A DNA stretch of 64,000 nt from Prorocentrum cordatum. Its lineage: Eukaryota > Sar > Dinophyceae > Prorocentrales > Prorocentraceae. This document shows positions 29,401 through 38,907 of the stretch, in pieces. Numbering within the stretch: position 1 is the first letter of the stretch; each line of letters begins with the position of its first letter. The translations under genes and the position numbers were made by a program. The notes beneath the pieces are model-generated. The model did no database searches. It worked only from the letters and a program-made list of their open reading frames with translations, and was not told where the DNA came from. Location of the stretch: NCBI GenBank assembly GCA_963575745.1, contig CAUYUJ010015283.1:1002076-1066075 (forward strand). The letters are read 5' to 3'.

Positions 29401-32400
29401 GACGGCCGTCGGGGACGCTCGGAAGGGCAGGCAAGCCAGCGCGCGCCACCTGGGCCAGACGAAGCTCGCGGAGCAGGCGCAGATCATCAAATAGTGGCCC
29501 GAGCAAAAGAAACACAGCACAGCGCCGAAACACTGAAACAGAATACAGGCTCAACTCCTTCCCTTTCAACACAGATGCAGACGACGTTGTCCCTGTTCTC
29601 GTGCGCGGCACCATCCTTCCAGACGCTGGTGAGGGCATACTTGAGGAGGCCAGCCACTGCGCCAAGGAGCCCAGGGACACCCGCGCCTTCGACATGCTGC
29701 CGCCGCCCACGCACCCGCCTTCAGCTCGGGACCCAGCCTGGGGACGCGAGAAAAGCCTAGGCGATCCTGGCCCCCGAGGCGGCGGCCAAGCGTCGGGCGG
29801 AGCACGCCGCCCTGGGCGCCGCCAGCCTTGAGCCGCCTGCCGCCAGCAGAGGCAGCGCCGCACCGCGAGACGGACGTTCTACCCCAAGGTCAAATTGGAG
29901 GTCGACCGCATCACCCACCTCGTAAACGGCGACCCCCTGACCCGCCACGCCAGGGCCGCCAGCGAGGGGAGGGTTGCGCCCAGGATGGCACCACAGCCCG
30001 CAGTACCAAGGTAACAAAGATGCGAGGAAGGAGGGGGAGGAGGAGGCAGAAGGAGAGGAGAATGGAGGATGAAGAGGAAGGTGAACCAAGAGGAGGAGAA
30101 GGAGGAGGGTGGAGGGAGAGGAAGAATAACGGGAGAGCAGGGAAGAGGAGGAGCAGCAGAAGCTCGATAAACCAGGAGCAGGAGCAGCAGGATTATGAGC
30201 TGGAGCAGGCGGAGCTTCCAACCGCCTCAGCCACGTCGTTGACAACCACGCCGACTTTGAGACCCTCACGGTTGGACAGGATGTGCTGGACCATGGTGGT
30301 CTTCCCTGCGGGTAACGCAGGGGGGGCAAGGGTCTCGAGGAAGGCATCAATTCTGGCTGGATTGCCTGGGTACGGGAATCGGGAAATACATTCGCCCATC
30401 CGTAATCCGAGGGCGGGCGGAATGGCGCAAGCCTCTTGAATAGAAGAAGAAGAGACAAGGCCCAACAGGGCCCCAGTATGACCACACGAAGGGGCCTCCC
30501 AAGAAGCGCGAAGATCACAGAATTCTAGCTACCACCGCCAAACAGTGCCGCAATCGGAACGGACACACGGGCAAGTGCCAGCGATGCTACAGAGCGGGCT
30601 GTAAGAAAGTACGTCGTGCAATGTACGTGCTGCGTTCTACGTATGTTGTGCAACCTATGTGGTGCAATCGACGTGGTGCAATTCACCATACCGAACTAGA
30701 AATTCGCCAACTCCACTGCTCGCGCAATCATCCAACCCACCCACACGCAACTTGGTTTGCAAACCCCACGCGGCAACGATTGCGATGACCGCTCGGCGCT
30801 GGCTGGCGCTTCGCTGCGGCCGTGGTAGCCTGCATGCTCGCGCACGAAGCCGCCAGCTAGTTTGGCGCGACCGACGCGGCCGCGGTGGCGCTGACCGCTG
30901 GGCACATCAGTGCGAGCCAACGACTTGGGCAGGCGCGGTATAATGGCAACGTCGTTAACGGTAGACACGATAACGGTAGTAGCGGTGCTGGTGGCGACGA
31001 TGACGAAACACAACGGCAAGGCCAGCGACGGCGCCGAGGCTGATCACGCTGACAACGATGACGGCCTCCCGGCCCGCATGGTACCATGTAACACAGATCG
31101 TGCCCCCCCAGCACGCGCGCAACATCGTTCGAATGATTTCGACAGGCAGCGCGAGGGGTCCGTTTGGCAGAAGTTAATGAAAATGTTGAACCATCCATGG
31201 TTTTCTAAAGCATTCGAATGAGCACGGACGCAAGCATTTTTTGAAACCTGATGTTACCAGACAACATGTGTCTTATATGGTTGTCGGGGCACTCGATTTT
31301 GAAATCCTTACGAAACGCGTGGTTTTGAAAAAGTTCGGCATGCGCGCGCGCGACGGCGCGCGCGTGCGCACTTCGTCCCGTGTTCTGCGAAGGATTATTG
31401 CGACAGCTCGCGCGCAAGGGCGTTCGGGTGATGTTGACATGCGCGCTCGAAGGGCACGTTCGCTAGCACTGTGAGGATGTTGAAGATCCGAAGCTTTGCT
31501 GAAAAATCTGCAAGAGCGCGAGTGCAGGCTTTTTTGAAAACCATTGCTCCGAAACCATATGTTGTCATATGTATTTGGGACACTCGATTTTGAAATCCTA
31601 TTGAGGGATTCCAGCATACGCGTGCGACGACGCGCGCGTGCGCACTTTGCCCCGTTCCGATGATTTGTTGGGATTATTGGAAACTTGGATTCCGGGTCCT
31701 GTGCACTTGTCCGATGGATTACTGGAAACTGATGGTTTTTGACAAACGAGTGCGCGCGTATAGCATCTGTTGCAGAGGATGAGGGAGGGGATACTGGTTC
31801 ACCAAGGGCAGCACGACTTGGGATATACGGTGCGGCTGAATCATATGCAAATTGCAGTACCCCAGGGGGAATTCAGAAGCCCCGGAGGGGAAAATCCTAC
31901 TACTCTTTGAGAAAGGAGAATACGTGTGGTGCAATGCGAGGCCGCAGCAAGGCAGCAACGGCGACTACATAGCCGCCAGACCGACGAACAGGCCTGGACG
32001 ATGGGCCGCAATGAGGCAGCGACAGGGCGGCGACGGCGAGTACATAACCGCCAGACCGACGCAAAAGCCCCAAGACTAGAACAGAAGTGAGAAGCCCCAA
32101 GTGCACGCTTTGCTTGGAACAAAAACTCCTCTCACACCTCCACACGTGTCTGTAAGGCGGGCTGAGCGATTCGCGTGAGGGCGCTTATGATCTGGAAGCT
32201 TGGACTTGCAACAACTTCACAGATGGAGGGCGGGCCGTTGTCTTAATGTGGCTCTCGCCCGAGCGCCGCGCACATTCGTCTCAAAGTTCGCACAAGCTTC
32301 ACGGATGGAAGGCGGGCCGTTTTACAAATGTGACTCTCGTCCTCGAGCCGCGTACATGCGTCTTACAAGTTTACAGCCGCTTCATCGATTCTTATGGTTG

Positions 32401-35400
32401 CCGTCTCAGATGTGGTGCTCCGGCACGGTTTGGGAATATCGGGGATAGAAGGGCGCAACGGACACGCTGATTCGTGGTGTTGCAGTCCTAGGGATGGCGT
32501 TCTTGGGCGATTCGGGAGTGTCTGTACGCAACAGTCACATTGATTTGCGGCGCCGAACCCCCAGTACGGGGTGTGTCAACCATTGAGGATTCTCAGACGG
32601 CTGTCTTCCAATGCGACACTTCCTACAATGAGAACAAGCTCTTGCAGGGCTCGACGAAGGGGAAACTTGGAGGGAGGATGTATTGCAACATCGGTGTTGC
32701 GTCTTGGGGTTACACTGGTCCTCCTCCTCCTCCTCCTTCTCCCCCGAGGTACCCCTCCCCCTCCCCATCTTGCTCCTCCATCCCTTGCCCTTTATGAATC
32801 ATTCCTTCCTGCCGAATCCCCAGGCGCGTCGGTAGGGCGGGCCGGACGTTTCGCCAGAGAACTCCTCGCCGCTTGTGAATCTGAAACTTGAATGTTTCAA
32901 CAGCTTCGCTGTTCAAGTCAGCAACAGCTTCAAGGATGGAGGGCGGCTGGTTTCCAAAATGTTTCTCTTTTTCTTTCGGCGCAGCTGAAGGCCGAGCGCG
33001 GTAAGGCGAATATGACAATCGAGGGTAAGAAAGCATGCAAGTTGTCATCTTGGGTTATGGCGCTGTGCGAAGCTATGAAAAATTCTGAGTCCTGGTCGAG
33101 AGCCATGGCCTCAGAGACGAAGGAAGACACGACGCCGACATCATCTAAACACACACACACAAGCCATAGAGACAATTTAGGAAGCGACCCCCCAGACTGC
33201 CTCGAGGATTCAAGCAGCTGCGAAACACGAGTCGCCCCGGCGACCGCCGTCGCAGTGGACAAAATCTGACCCACGAGACTGACTGCCTGCGGCCAACAGC
33301 CGCACGCATTCGTGTTACAAATTTACAGCAATTTCTGAGACTTGCCACGTTGACGTTCCAAGGACAATGTTCTGACACGTTTTGGAATTGCCAGGGCACA
33401 TTCGACACGTTAATTCGCGATGACATCCCCAAAGACGGCTTCTGGCAAGAATTAGGATTGACAGAATGCAACAGTAGAATTGGGTCGCGTCGCTGAAGTC
33501 CCTGGAACGGCGTTATGACACGATGAAGGATTATCAGACGTTTGCATTTCAATTGGCAACGCCCCGCGACGAAAATTATGCCTTGTATGGGGCCGATTAC
33601 AAGGGGAACTTGGAGGGAGGATGTATGGCAACATCGTTGGCGTATCTTGGGTTTGCACTTATCCTCCCCTCCTCCTCCTCATGCTCCTCCTCCTCATCAC
33701 CATCATCAGTATCATCAACATCATCAGCATCATCATAAGCATCATCATCGGTATCGCCATCGTCACCATCATTTTCATCACCTACATCAACAACATCATC
33801 AGTCGCAACAGACTCATCATCCTTATCAACATCACCACCAGCATCATAATCATCATCAGCACCATCATCATCAGCACAGACACTTGCATCATCATAATCA
33901 TCATCATCACCATCACCATCAGCATCACCAGCATCGTCATCATCGCATCATTAACAGCAGTATCAGCATCACCATCATCATCATAAGCGACAACACATAC
34001 ACCATCAGCAACATCGTCAGTGCCGTCACCAACATCACCATCATCATAACCATCATCAGCAGCATCATCAGTATGATTGCCATTGTCATCATTATCAGCA
34101 GCAGCAGCAGGAGAGGGTTTGTTGTGTTTGGCGATGACGGGCGTGTCAATGGGGGGGAGCGGGGGGGGTATGACGTACAGTCGAGGCGTTGACCCAAGGA
34201 ACCCTAAATTCGCCGGCCCAACGGGCCAGGGCGTGCTAAGATCTCCGGTAACTGGTTAACAGTATTAACAGTATTTCTAGTTCGCGCGCGCGGGGCGGCC
34301 CCTGGGGGTCCCCCGGCGAAAAGTACCCCGACCAACGCCCGACCAAGTCTACTCAGAGATGGTTTTCCTTCTGGGTGCGGCCTCTCAGGCTCCCCAGAGC
34401 GCGCTCAGTGCCCCAAGAGGCCCCCAAGACTGCCCAAGAGGCCTCCAAGACGCCCCAAGGCCTTCCAAGAGGCCTCCGAAGAGAGCCCCAAGAGGCCAAA
34501 ATCGTTGATTTTCATTGGTTTTTTCGATGTTTTTTGTGTTCTGGCTTTTTCGGCTTCCGGACGCTCCAAGACGGCCCAAGAGGCCCCCAAGACCGCTCCA
34601 AGACGGCCCACGAAGCTCCCAAGACGGCGCCGAAACGACCCAAGAGAGCCCTCAAGACGGCCCAAGTGCCGCCCAAGACGGACCAAGAGGCCCCAAGACG
34701 GGCCCAAGAGGGACTCAGGAGGGATACCGAGAACTCAAAAATGGAGCCCTCCGTCCCAGAAGGCGCCCAGGAGGTCCCAAAGAGGCCCCAAGAGGCCTCC
34801 AAGAGGCCCCAAGATGTCGCCAAGAGGCCCCAGGAGACTCCCAGGAGGCCCAAAAGAAGCCCCAGAAGGCTTCAAACATGTCTCCCAGGCGCCCCCGAAC
34901 GGCCTCTCAACAGACCCCAAGAGGCCCCCCAAAGAAGCATCTTGACGACGACTCTATTTCGCCCCATCGAGAGACGACCCCCAGGGAACTGCTTCACCAT
35001 CAAAACTCCCCACGCAACGCGTCCGAACGACACCCGCCCCCAAGAGCGCAACATGGGCAACGAACACGCAGACAAAAACCAGCGATGCCATATCACGGGC
35101 CGGCGGAATGAGCGAAGCGATTCAATAAGGAACGAGGTCCCTATTTTCCATAAAGAAAATCTGAGGCAAGCTGCGAAACAATCAAGAAACACGGAGCCCC
35201 TCCCCAACGAAAAGGGTTCCTTCTTCAGGGCCCCGACTGTAATGCCCCCCCGCGCCGTGACGGGCCGCGTGGCTCTGGCACCACAGCCAGCGCATGACGA
35301 CGATGAGCGACAAGCGACGAGTGACGAGCGACAACGACGACGACGACGACGCGAGCAACACGCAAGTGGCGATCAGCCCCACAGCGCCGTGTACACCACA

Positions 35401-37629
35401 ACGCTCGCGTGCACCACAGCGCGCGTGTACACCACAGCGCCTGCGTACACCGTAACAGCCGTGTGCAACGCAGCGCCTGTGTACACCACAGCGCCTGCGT
35501 CCACTAGAGCGCCGGTGTACACGACAGCGAATGTGTACAGCGCAGCAACCCTGTGCAACGCAGCGCCTGTGTACACCACAACGCATGCATGCACCGCAGC
35601 GCGCGTGTACACCACAGCGCCTGTCTACACCACAGCGTCTGCGTGCAACGCAGCGCTTGTGTACACCACAACGCAAGCGTGCACAGGACAGGTGGAAAGA
35701 GCATGTAACTCAAGATCTGCTGCGGATGGCTAAACGCCACGCCAGGGAAGCGCTGAACAGCGCACGTGCGCATCTCAGCATGCACCGCAGAATGGTCCAT
35801 TGAATGAGTCCAAGTGAGTCTCGGACGGCCAAGTTTGATGGAGCCTCCTGGACGCAAATTGGAAGAGTTAGGATGATGCGGGCGGACTCGGGAGGACTCG
35901 TAGATTCCAGCGGCGCTCCTTTTTCCGTAAGGATTCCGTTCCAAATCCTATATAAAACAATTGTTTATGTGGAATCCACAGGCGCTCCATTCTGTCATAA
36001 GGATTCCTTCAAAAATCTATATGAAACAGGTGGCACTCTGTTGCACACGGTTGCTGTGGTGCACACAGGCGCCGTGGTGCACACAGGCGCTGTAGTGCAC
36101 GCAGGCATTGTGGTGTACACGGCTGCTGTGTTGCACACGGCTGGCGTGGTGCACGCAGGCGGTGTAGTGTACAGAAACGCTGTGGTGCCCGCAGGCAGCG
36201 TGGCACACACTGGCGATGTGTTGCACGCGGCTGCTCTGGTGTACTGGTGTACATGGGCGGTGTGGTGTACGCAGGCGCCGTGGCGCACGCAAGCCCTGTG
36301 GTGTACATAGGCGCTGTGGTGCAAATCCGCCGATCCGGCGTGTGAGTTTCAAGGAGTCTCAGCTACAGCCTCGAGGCTGAGCTTCAGCCTCTGGGGGGGT
36401 CGCCGGGGTGGCTCTGCCGGGGAAGGGGGGGTGGGGGGGGGGGGGGGGGTGCGAGTTTCCGGCGAACCCCGGGGCCGCTCCGGGGGAGTGGAAGATAGGG
36501 GGGGGGGGGGCGCCATGCTCCGCTTTTTCCGGCGCTTTGGAGGAGGGGGGGGGCCCAAGAGACCCCCAAGGGGTTCCAAGAGGGCCCCGAGTCGCCGAAA
36601 AATCGCTCCAAGACGCCCGAGATGGCCTCCAGACGGCCCAAGGTGTCTCCAAGACGCCCCAAGAAGCTTCCAAGAGGCCTCCCAAGAGGGCCCCAAGAGG
36701 CCAGAATCGTTGATTTTCATTGGTTTTCTCAGGGTTTTTAGCGTTCTTGCCTTTTCGGGCGTCCGACGCTCGAAGACGGCCCAAGAGGCCCCCAAGTCCG
36801 TCCCAAGACGGCCCACGATGCTTCCAACACGGCCCAAGAGAGCCCCAAGACGGCCCAAGAGGGCCCCAAGACGGCCCAAGAGGGCCTCTGGACAGCCCAA
36901 GAAGGCCCCAAGAGAGCCCCAAGAGGGGCCCAAGAGGGGGACCACGAACCGAAAGAACCGAGCTTTCCGCCCCAAGAGGCCCCCAGGAGGCCCCAAGAGA
37001 CCCCCAAGGGGCCCCAAGAAGCCCACAAGAGGCCCAAAAGAGGTTCCAAGAGGCCCCAAAACAGCTCCCCAGAGGCCTCCAGACTGCCTCCGGCAGGCCC
37101 CCGGTTTCTTCCGCGGCACCGCCCAGGGCGCCACCGGCAGGATGTCCTCCGTCTCATCGTTTTCCTTCAAGTTATCGCCTCTTCCTCATTCTCCTCCTCC
37201 TCCTCTGCGACCTCACTCCTATCCCTCAACGATCGCGTCACCGAGTGCCTCTTCTTTGAAACATCCTCGCTCTTCAAACGCACATCCATACACACATGCA
37301 TACATACCTACATTTAAACACATTTGCATACATAGAAAAACAATCTTCCAGACATACATACTTACATTCACACACATACACACATATTATCATACACACA
37401 TACAAACATACATACAAACTAAATACATACATACGCGCACAAGCATACATACATACATACGTACCTACACACAGGCACACATGATCAATGCATGCATACA
37501 TGCATGCACGCGTACATACACACACATATATCGTGAAACTCACCGCGTGCTCGAAACTTGAGAGAGACCGCGGGAAGTCGAGAGAAGCCGCGGAACGAGG
37601 CCTCTACTACTACTACCACTACTACCACA

Positions 37630-37692
<63 letters not shown>

Positions 37693-38907
37693 GCTACTAC
37701 TACTACTACTACTACTACTACTAATACTACTACTAGTACTACAGGAGCGTTTCCCAACTAGTATGTGTGTGTGGGTGATGCTGTGTGCGCATGTCTGCGG
37801 CGCAGGTTAAGTGGTGTGACTGTGTGTGTGCGTTTGAGTGTGCGCCCATAATTTCTGCGTCTGGAGAATAACCCCGAGCGACCCGGATCGGCGGCACTGG
37901 CCGAAGGCCACTACAATCACCACCTACAGCTGCTGGTACCCGTCCCCCAGTCATTCCTAGGCATTCCCAGACGCCGCCAGCGCGAAACGTGACGTCACCG
38001 GCCCCCTCCCCCACCCCCCCAAGATGATGGCCATCATCGGCCCCGAATAAAAAAAAGGCTCCAGCCGCGCCCGCGCGCACGACGACGATGAGCGACCAGC
38101 GACGAGCGACGAGCGACGAGCGACGACGACGACGACGTCGACGACGATGACGACTGCGGACCAGACTCCTATGCGGACCCCTATGCGGACACCTATGCGG
38201 ATCCCGATGCGCTCGGCGGCAGTGCCTGGAGCGCACTGGGGGGAGAGCGTTACGTCATGGGGTGGGGACGGGGGGGGTCAGGGGCCATGACGCCCGTCAT
38301 ACCCCAAGCAATCAAGAATCACTCTCCAGTAGCAGCATGGTCAGCATCGTCGGCAGCATAATCAAAGTGGTCCTTTTCACCATCATCAGCATCATCAGCA
38401 GCATCATCATCAGCATCACCATGACCATCATCATCGTCGTCATCGTCGTCATCATCATAATCACCATCATCATCACCATCATAATCATCATCAGCACCAT
38501 CATCATCAGTATAATCAGCATCATCGTCATCATCATCAGCGTCACCAACATCATCATCAGCATCATTAGCAGCATCATCATCATCAGCAGCATCAGCATC
38601 AGCATCTACATCAGCATCGTTATCATCATCAGCAGCAGCAGCATGATCATCATCATCACCATCACCATCCTTGTCGTCGCCGTCGTCGACGTCGCCGCCA
38701 TCCTTTCATCCTCATACTAGTCCTCCTCATCCTGCTCCTCCTCCTCATCATCATCACCTTCCACCCGTCCTCCTCTCCTCCTCCTCCTCCTCCTCCTCCT
38801 CCTCCTCCTCCTCTTCCTCGTTCTCCTGTTCATTCCAAATCTCCCTATCCCCCCTCGCAACGTCGCCCGCCTGCTCCCAGGAAACCGCAGACGATGGAGA
38901 CGGGCAC
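16410..38907 (-). CDS. G3E (CobW/ZNG1-type) GTPase gene, N-terminal half, five micro-exons
   Basis: Five minus-strand exons, 38907-38871, 30305-30226, 28026-27976, 21530-21452 and 16460-16410, join in perfect phase. They give the G1-to-CxCC region of a G3E GTPase in the right order: VPVSIVCGFLGAGKTT (P-loop), NDVAEANIDSE, LQNGCVCCSGRDDL (the CxCC metal site) and WDRLVVECSG. G3E proteins use GTP to deliver zinc, cobalt or nickel to client enzymes; ZNG1 is the eukaryotic zinc branch and CobW the bacterial cobalt one. The branch is not decided here. The first exons upstream of 38907 and the C-terminal domain were not found. The terminal exon at 13409-13267 is phase-compatible. Introns are about 8.6, 2.2, 6.4 and 5.0 kb and packed with repeats. 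Confidence 0.85.
16760..17250. repeat. ATC/CAT trinucleotide array
   Basis: About 490 bp of CAT/TCA units with CAG and CGT variants. It lies in the intron between G3E exons D and E. Confidence 0.95.
17275..17420. repeat. Short repeat shared with 24350-24440
   Basis: CCCCGCTTGCCAGGGGTGA followed by CCACCTTCCCC and CCCCAGGGT matches sequence at 24366-24432. Both copies follow ATC-rich or CTCC-rich DNA. Confidence 0.65.
17600..18180. repeat. 90-bp tandem minisatellite, about 6.5 units
   Basis: CCTTCGGTG recurs at 17692, 17782, 17869, 17959, 18049 and 18139, a period of 90 bp (one unit of 87). Units contain GGTGTGCCGACATGGGTGCG and CTCCCTATGGGGCCACGAA. Both strands stay open through it as 30-residue repeats; no splice or codon signal shows that either is translated. 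Confidence 0.9.
18220..18760. other. Unique sequence, no gene assigned
   Basis: Open frames on both strands (for example minus SFLGARWLFLGRRRAHG near 18560). None has a convincing exon structure. Confidence 0.3.
18870..19840. repeat. AT-richer repeat block: 312-bp duplication and GATGTCTCAAGCGAA units
   Basis: GCTACCCTACACGAGCACTT occurs at about 19167 and 19478 (period about 312), each copy preceded by a CT tract and followed by CATAAAGCG. GATGTCTCAAGCGAAA recurs at about 18942 and several times at 19695-19790. Confidence 0.8.
19985..20775. repeat. ATC/CAT trinucleotide array
   Basis: About 790 bp of TCA/CAT units with interruptions. The purest part is at 20560-20620. Confidence 0.95.
20950..21150. 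repeat. ATC/CAT trinucleotide array
   Basis: About 200 bp of CAT/TCA units ending about 300 bases before G3E exon D (on the 3' side of that exon). Confidence 0.9.
21452..21530 (-). CDS. G3E exon D: CxCC metal-binding motif
   Basis: After CCTGCGCAG the frame reads ALQNGCVCCSGRDDLFFQLR and ALADSS. CVCC is the metal-binding CxCC that defines the family. It leaves in phase 1 at a GC donor (TCAG|GCGTC). CAGGC recurs at the next acceptor. Confidence 0.85.
21741..23260. other. Unique block with coding-like segments on both strands
   Basis: Minus 23070-22598 reads MWVVLDSVGRPKLEHLVLQG and LLVEQCKEFDIYICLASS with a GT donor after TTG. Minus 22039-21890 reads GWANAQLKIKACEEWLAPHA. Plus 22148-22417 begins MSQQYILNHWLRMMTQVD. 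Plus 23140-23210 reads VGYDILQPLFEGWAYGVKE. These cannot all belong to one gene and may be fragments of old gene copies inside the G3E intron. Confidence 0.3.
23345..23445. repeat. CT microsatellite
   Basis: TCTC repeats with TTCT interruptions. Confidence 0.9.
24540..24600. repeat. GAG trinucleotide tract
   Basis: GAGGAGGAGG run within purine-rich DNA extending to about 24670. Confidence 0.85.
25180..25560 (-). other. Coding-like minus-strand segment
   Basis: The minus strand reads SSCAELAETAARELGQDSRA and ELAAAALAGAPFLGLAW with mostly G/C third positions, preceded by EEAVGIVRRELVRPP. No family is recognised and the opposite strand is also open, so this is only a candidate. Confidence 0.25.
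26180..26375. repeat. About 100-bp tandem duplication inside the retrocopy, related units at 26765-26860
   Basis: GGCCCGTAGGCTGCCGCGCC occurs at about 26201 and 26300. GGGCCCCGACAGGGGACGCT-type units recur at 26325, 26775 and 26825. Confidence 0.75.
27802..27822 (-). other. Dinoflagellate spliced-leader sequence (20 of 21 bases)
   Basis: Read on the minus strand, the 21 bases match the dinoflagellate leader except for one C where the leader has T (GGCCCAAG for GGCTCAAG); the preceding base is T, which the leader allows. No GT donor follows, so this is not a leader RNA gene. It marks the 5' end of an mRNA copied back into the genome. Confidence 0.8.
27976..28026 (-). CDS. G3E exon C
   Basis: 17 codons, ANIDSEVLTFSDADGMV. 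The acceptor is in ACCAGAG|GCG, and GAGGCG also spans the upstream donor, making a direct repeat at the two intron ends. The donor is a canonical GTGAGC at 27975-27970. Confidence 0.85.
28545..28640. repeat. Short dispersed repeat shared with 14900-15000
   Basis: GGCGCCAGGGGCGGCGCCAG is present here (28586-28605) and, nearly identical, at about 14938, with similar flanks. Confidence 0.7.
29162..29494 (+). CDS. Coding-like plus-strand exon, nested in a G3E intron
   Basis: Open from 29162 to TAG at 29492-29494. From about 29300 third positions are almost all G/C: KAFVSKKDVSFNHNENGTHS, then WATAVGDARKGRQASARHLG. A GC donor just before the stop (GAGCAG|GCGCAG) is possible. The family is unknown. 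Its strand is opposite to the host gene. Confidence 0.4.
   Translation: MLGVCGRCASRHERPGPPPDPRVAAAPRGGTVPAPWRTRSPRRTSSQQPWPLPQRAEKAFVSKKDVSFNHNENGTHSLWATAVGDARKGRQASARHLGQTKLAEQAQIIK
29575..29628 (+). CDS. Coding-like plus-strand exon
   Basis: Framed by a pyrimidine-rich AACACAG acceptor and a GTGAGG donor, reading MQTTLSLFSCAAPSFQTL. The minus strand is also open here (VWKDGAAHENRDNVVCICV), so the strand is not certain. Confidence 0.3.
29646..30002 (+). CDS. Further coding-like plus-strand segments
   Basis: EASHCAKEPRDTRAFDMLPP follows TTGAG at 29645. APEAAAKRRAEHAALGAA lies near 29770-29825, and TFYPKVKLEVDRITHLVNGD near 29875-29935 in another frame. One or two small introns are needed to join them. 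Unrecognised. Confidence 0.3.
30226..30305 (-). CDS. G3E exon B: GKTT and switch region
   Basis: The acceptor is CCCGCAG (30308-30306). The 80 nt complete the Gly codon and read KTTMVQHILSNREGLKV, then GVVVNDVAE. The donor is GC in GAG|GCGGTT. A GT donor one codon later is possible but would add an extra Ala. Confidence 0.85.
31255..31680. repeat. Two degenerate copies, period about 290 bp
   Basis: CACTCGATTTTGAAATCCT occurs at about 31289 and 31580, each followed by GCGCGCGTGCGCACTT. The same style (GATTTTGAAAT, then GCGCGCGGCGG, then TGCACTTCGTG) occurs at 53435-53590, linking it to the 48-56 kb family. Confidence 0.6.
31925..32070. repeat. About 67-bp tandem duplication
   Basis: ACGGCGACTACATAGCCGCC at 31958 and ACGGCGAGTACATAACCGCC at 32032, each followed by AGACCGACG. 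Confidence 0.7.
32195..33670. repeat. Two diverged copies of an element of about 0.5-0.8 kb
   Basis: Each copy has CTTCA(C/A)(A/G)GATGGAGGGCGG near its start (32217, 32930) and ends with GGAGGGAGGATGTATTGCAA or GGAGGGAGGATGTATGGCAA (32670, 33613). The 3' parts are alignable as protein (EDSQTAVFQCDTSYNENK against KDYQTFAFQLATPRDENY), so they may derive from a gene. Confidence 0.6.
33690..34110. repeat. ATC/CAT trinucleotide array
   Basis: About 420 bp of CAT/TCA units with variants. Confidence 0.95.
34375..34950. repeat. AAGAGGCCC-type degenerate array, copy 1
   Basis: Imperfect units of 9-12 bp around CCAAGAGGCCCC and CCAAGACGGCCC. A non-repeat core (ATCGTTGATTTTCATTGGTT, 34501-34520) recurs in the array at 36.35-37.11 kb. 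Confidence 0.85.
35388..35700 (-). repeat. 18-bp VNTR of family A, inverted copy
   Basis: Units such as GTGTACACCACAGCGCCT, the reverse complement of the arrays at 15055 and 36040. Confidence 0.85.
35925..36325 (+). repeat. Repeat family A, copy with 18-bp VNTR
   Basis: A leader (GCTCCATTCTGTCATAAGG, AAAAATCTATA) followed by GTGGTGCACACAGGCGCC-type 18-bp units, as at 14770-15300. Confidence 0.8.
36345..37110. repeat. AAGAGGCCC-type degenerate array, copy 2
   Basis: Same unit and same core (ATCGTTGATTTTCATTGGTT at 36706-36725) as copy 1. G runs lie at 36425-36530. Confidence 0.85.
37280..37530. repeat. ACAT/CATA microsatellite
   Basis: CATACATACATAC units mixed with CACACATA and ACAAACATA. 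Confidence 0.9.
37600..37742. repeat. CTA trinucleotide array
   Basis: CTACTACTA almost uninterrupted, with CCACTA changes at its start. Confidence 0.95.
37950..38010 (+). repeat. Tail of family A
   Basis: GTCATTCCTAGGCATTCCCA followed by GACGCCGCC and GTGACGTCA, the same as at 15336-15395. GACGACGATGAGCGAC follows at 38082, as it does at 35298. Confidence 0.8.
38330..38665. repeat. ATC/CAT trinucleotide array
   Basis: About 335 bp of CAT/TCA units, ending about 200 bases before G3E exon A on its 3' side. Confidence 0.9.
38871..38907 (-). CDS. G3E exon A: start of P-loop
   Basis: After a pyrimidine-rich stretch and GCGAGAG the frame reads VPVSIVCGFLGAG, cut within the last Gly codon. It leaves at a GC donor (38870-38869, CAG|GCGGGC). 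The intron splits the Walker A motif before GK. Confidence 0.8.
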
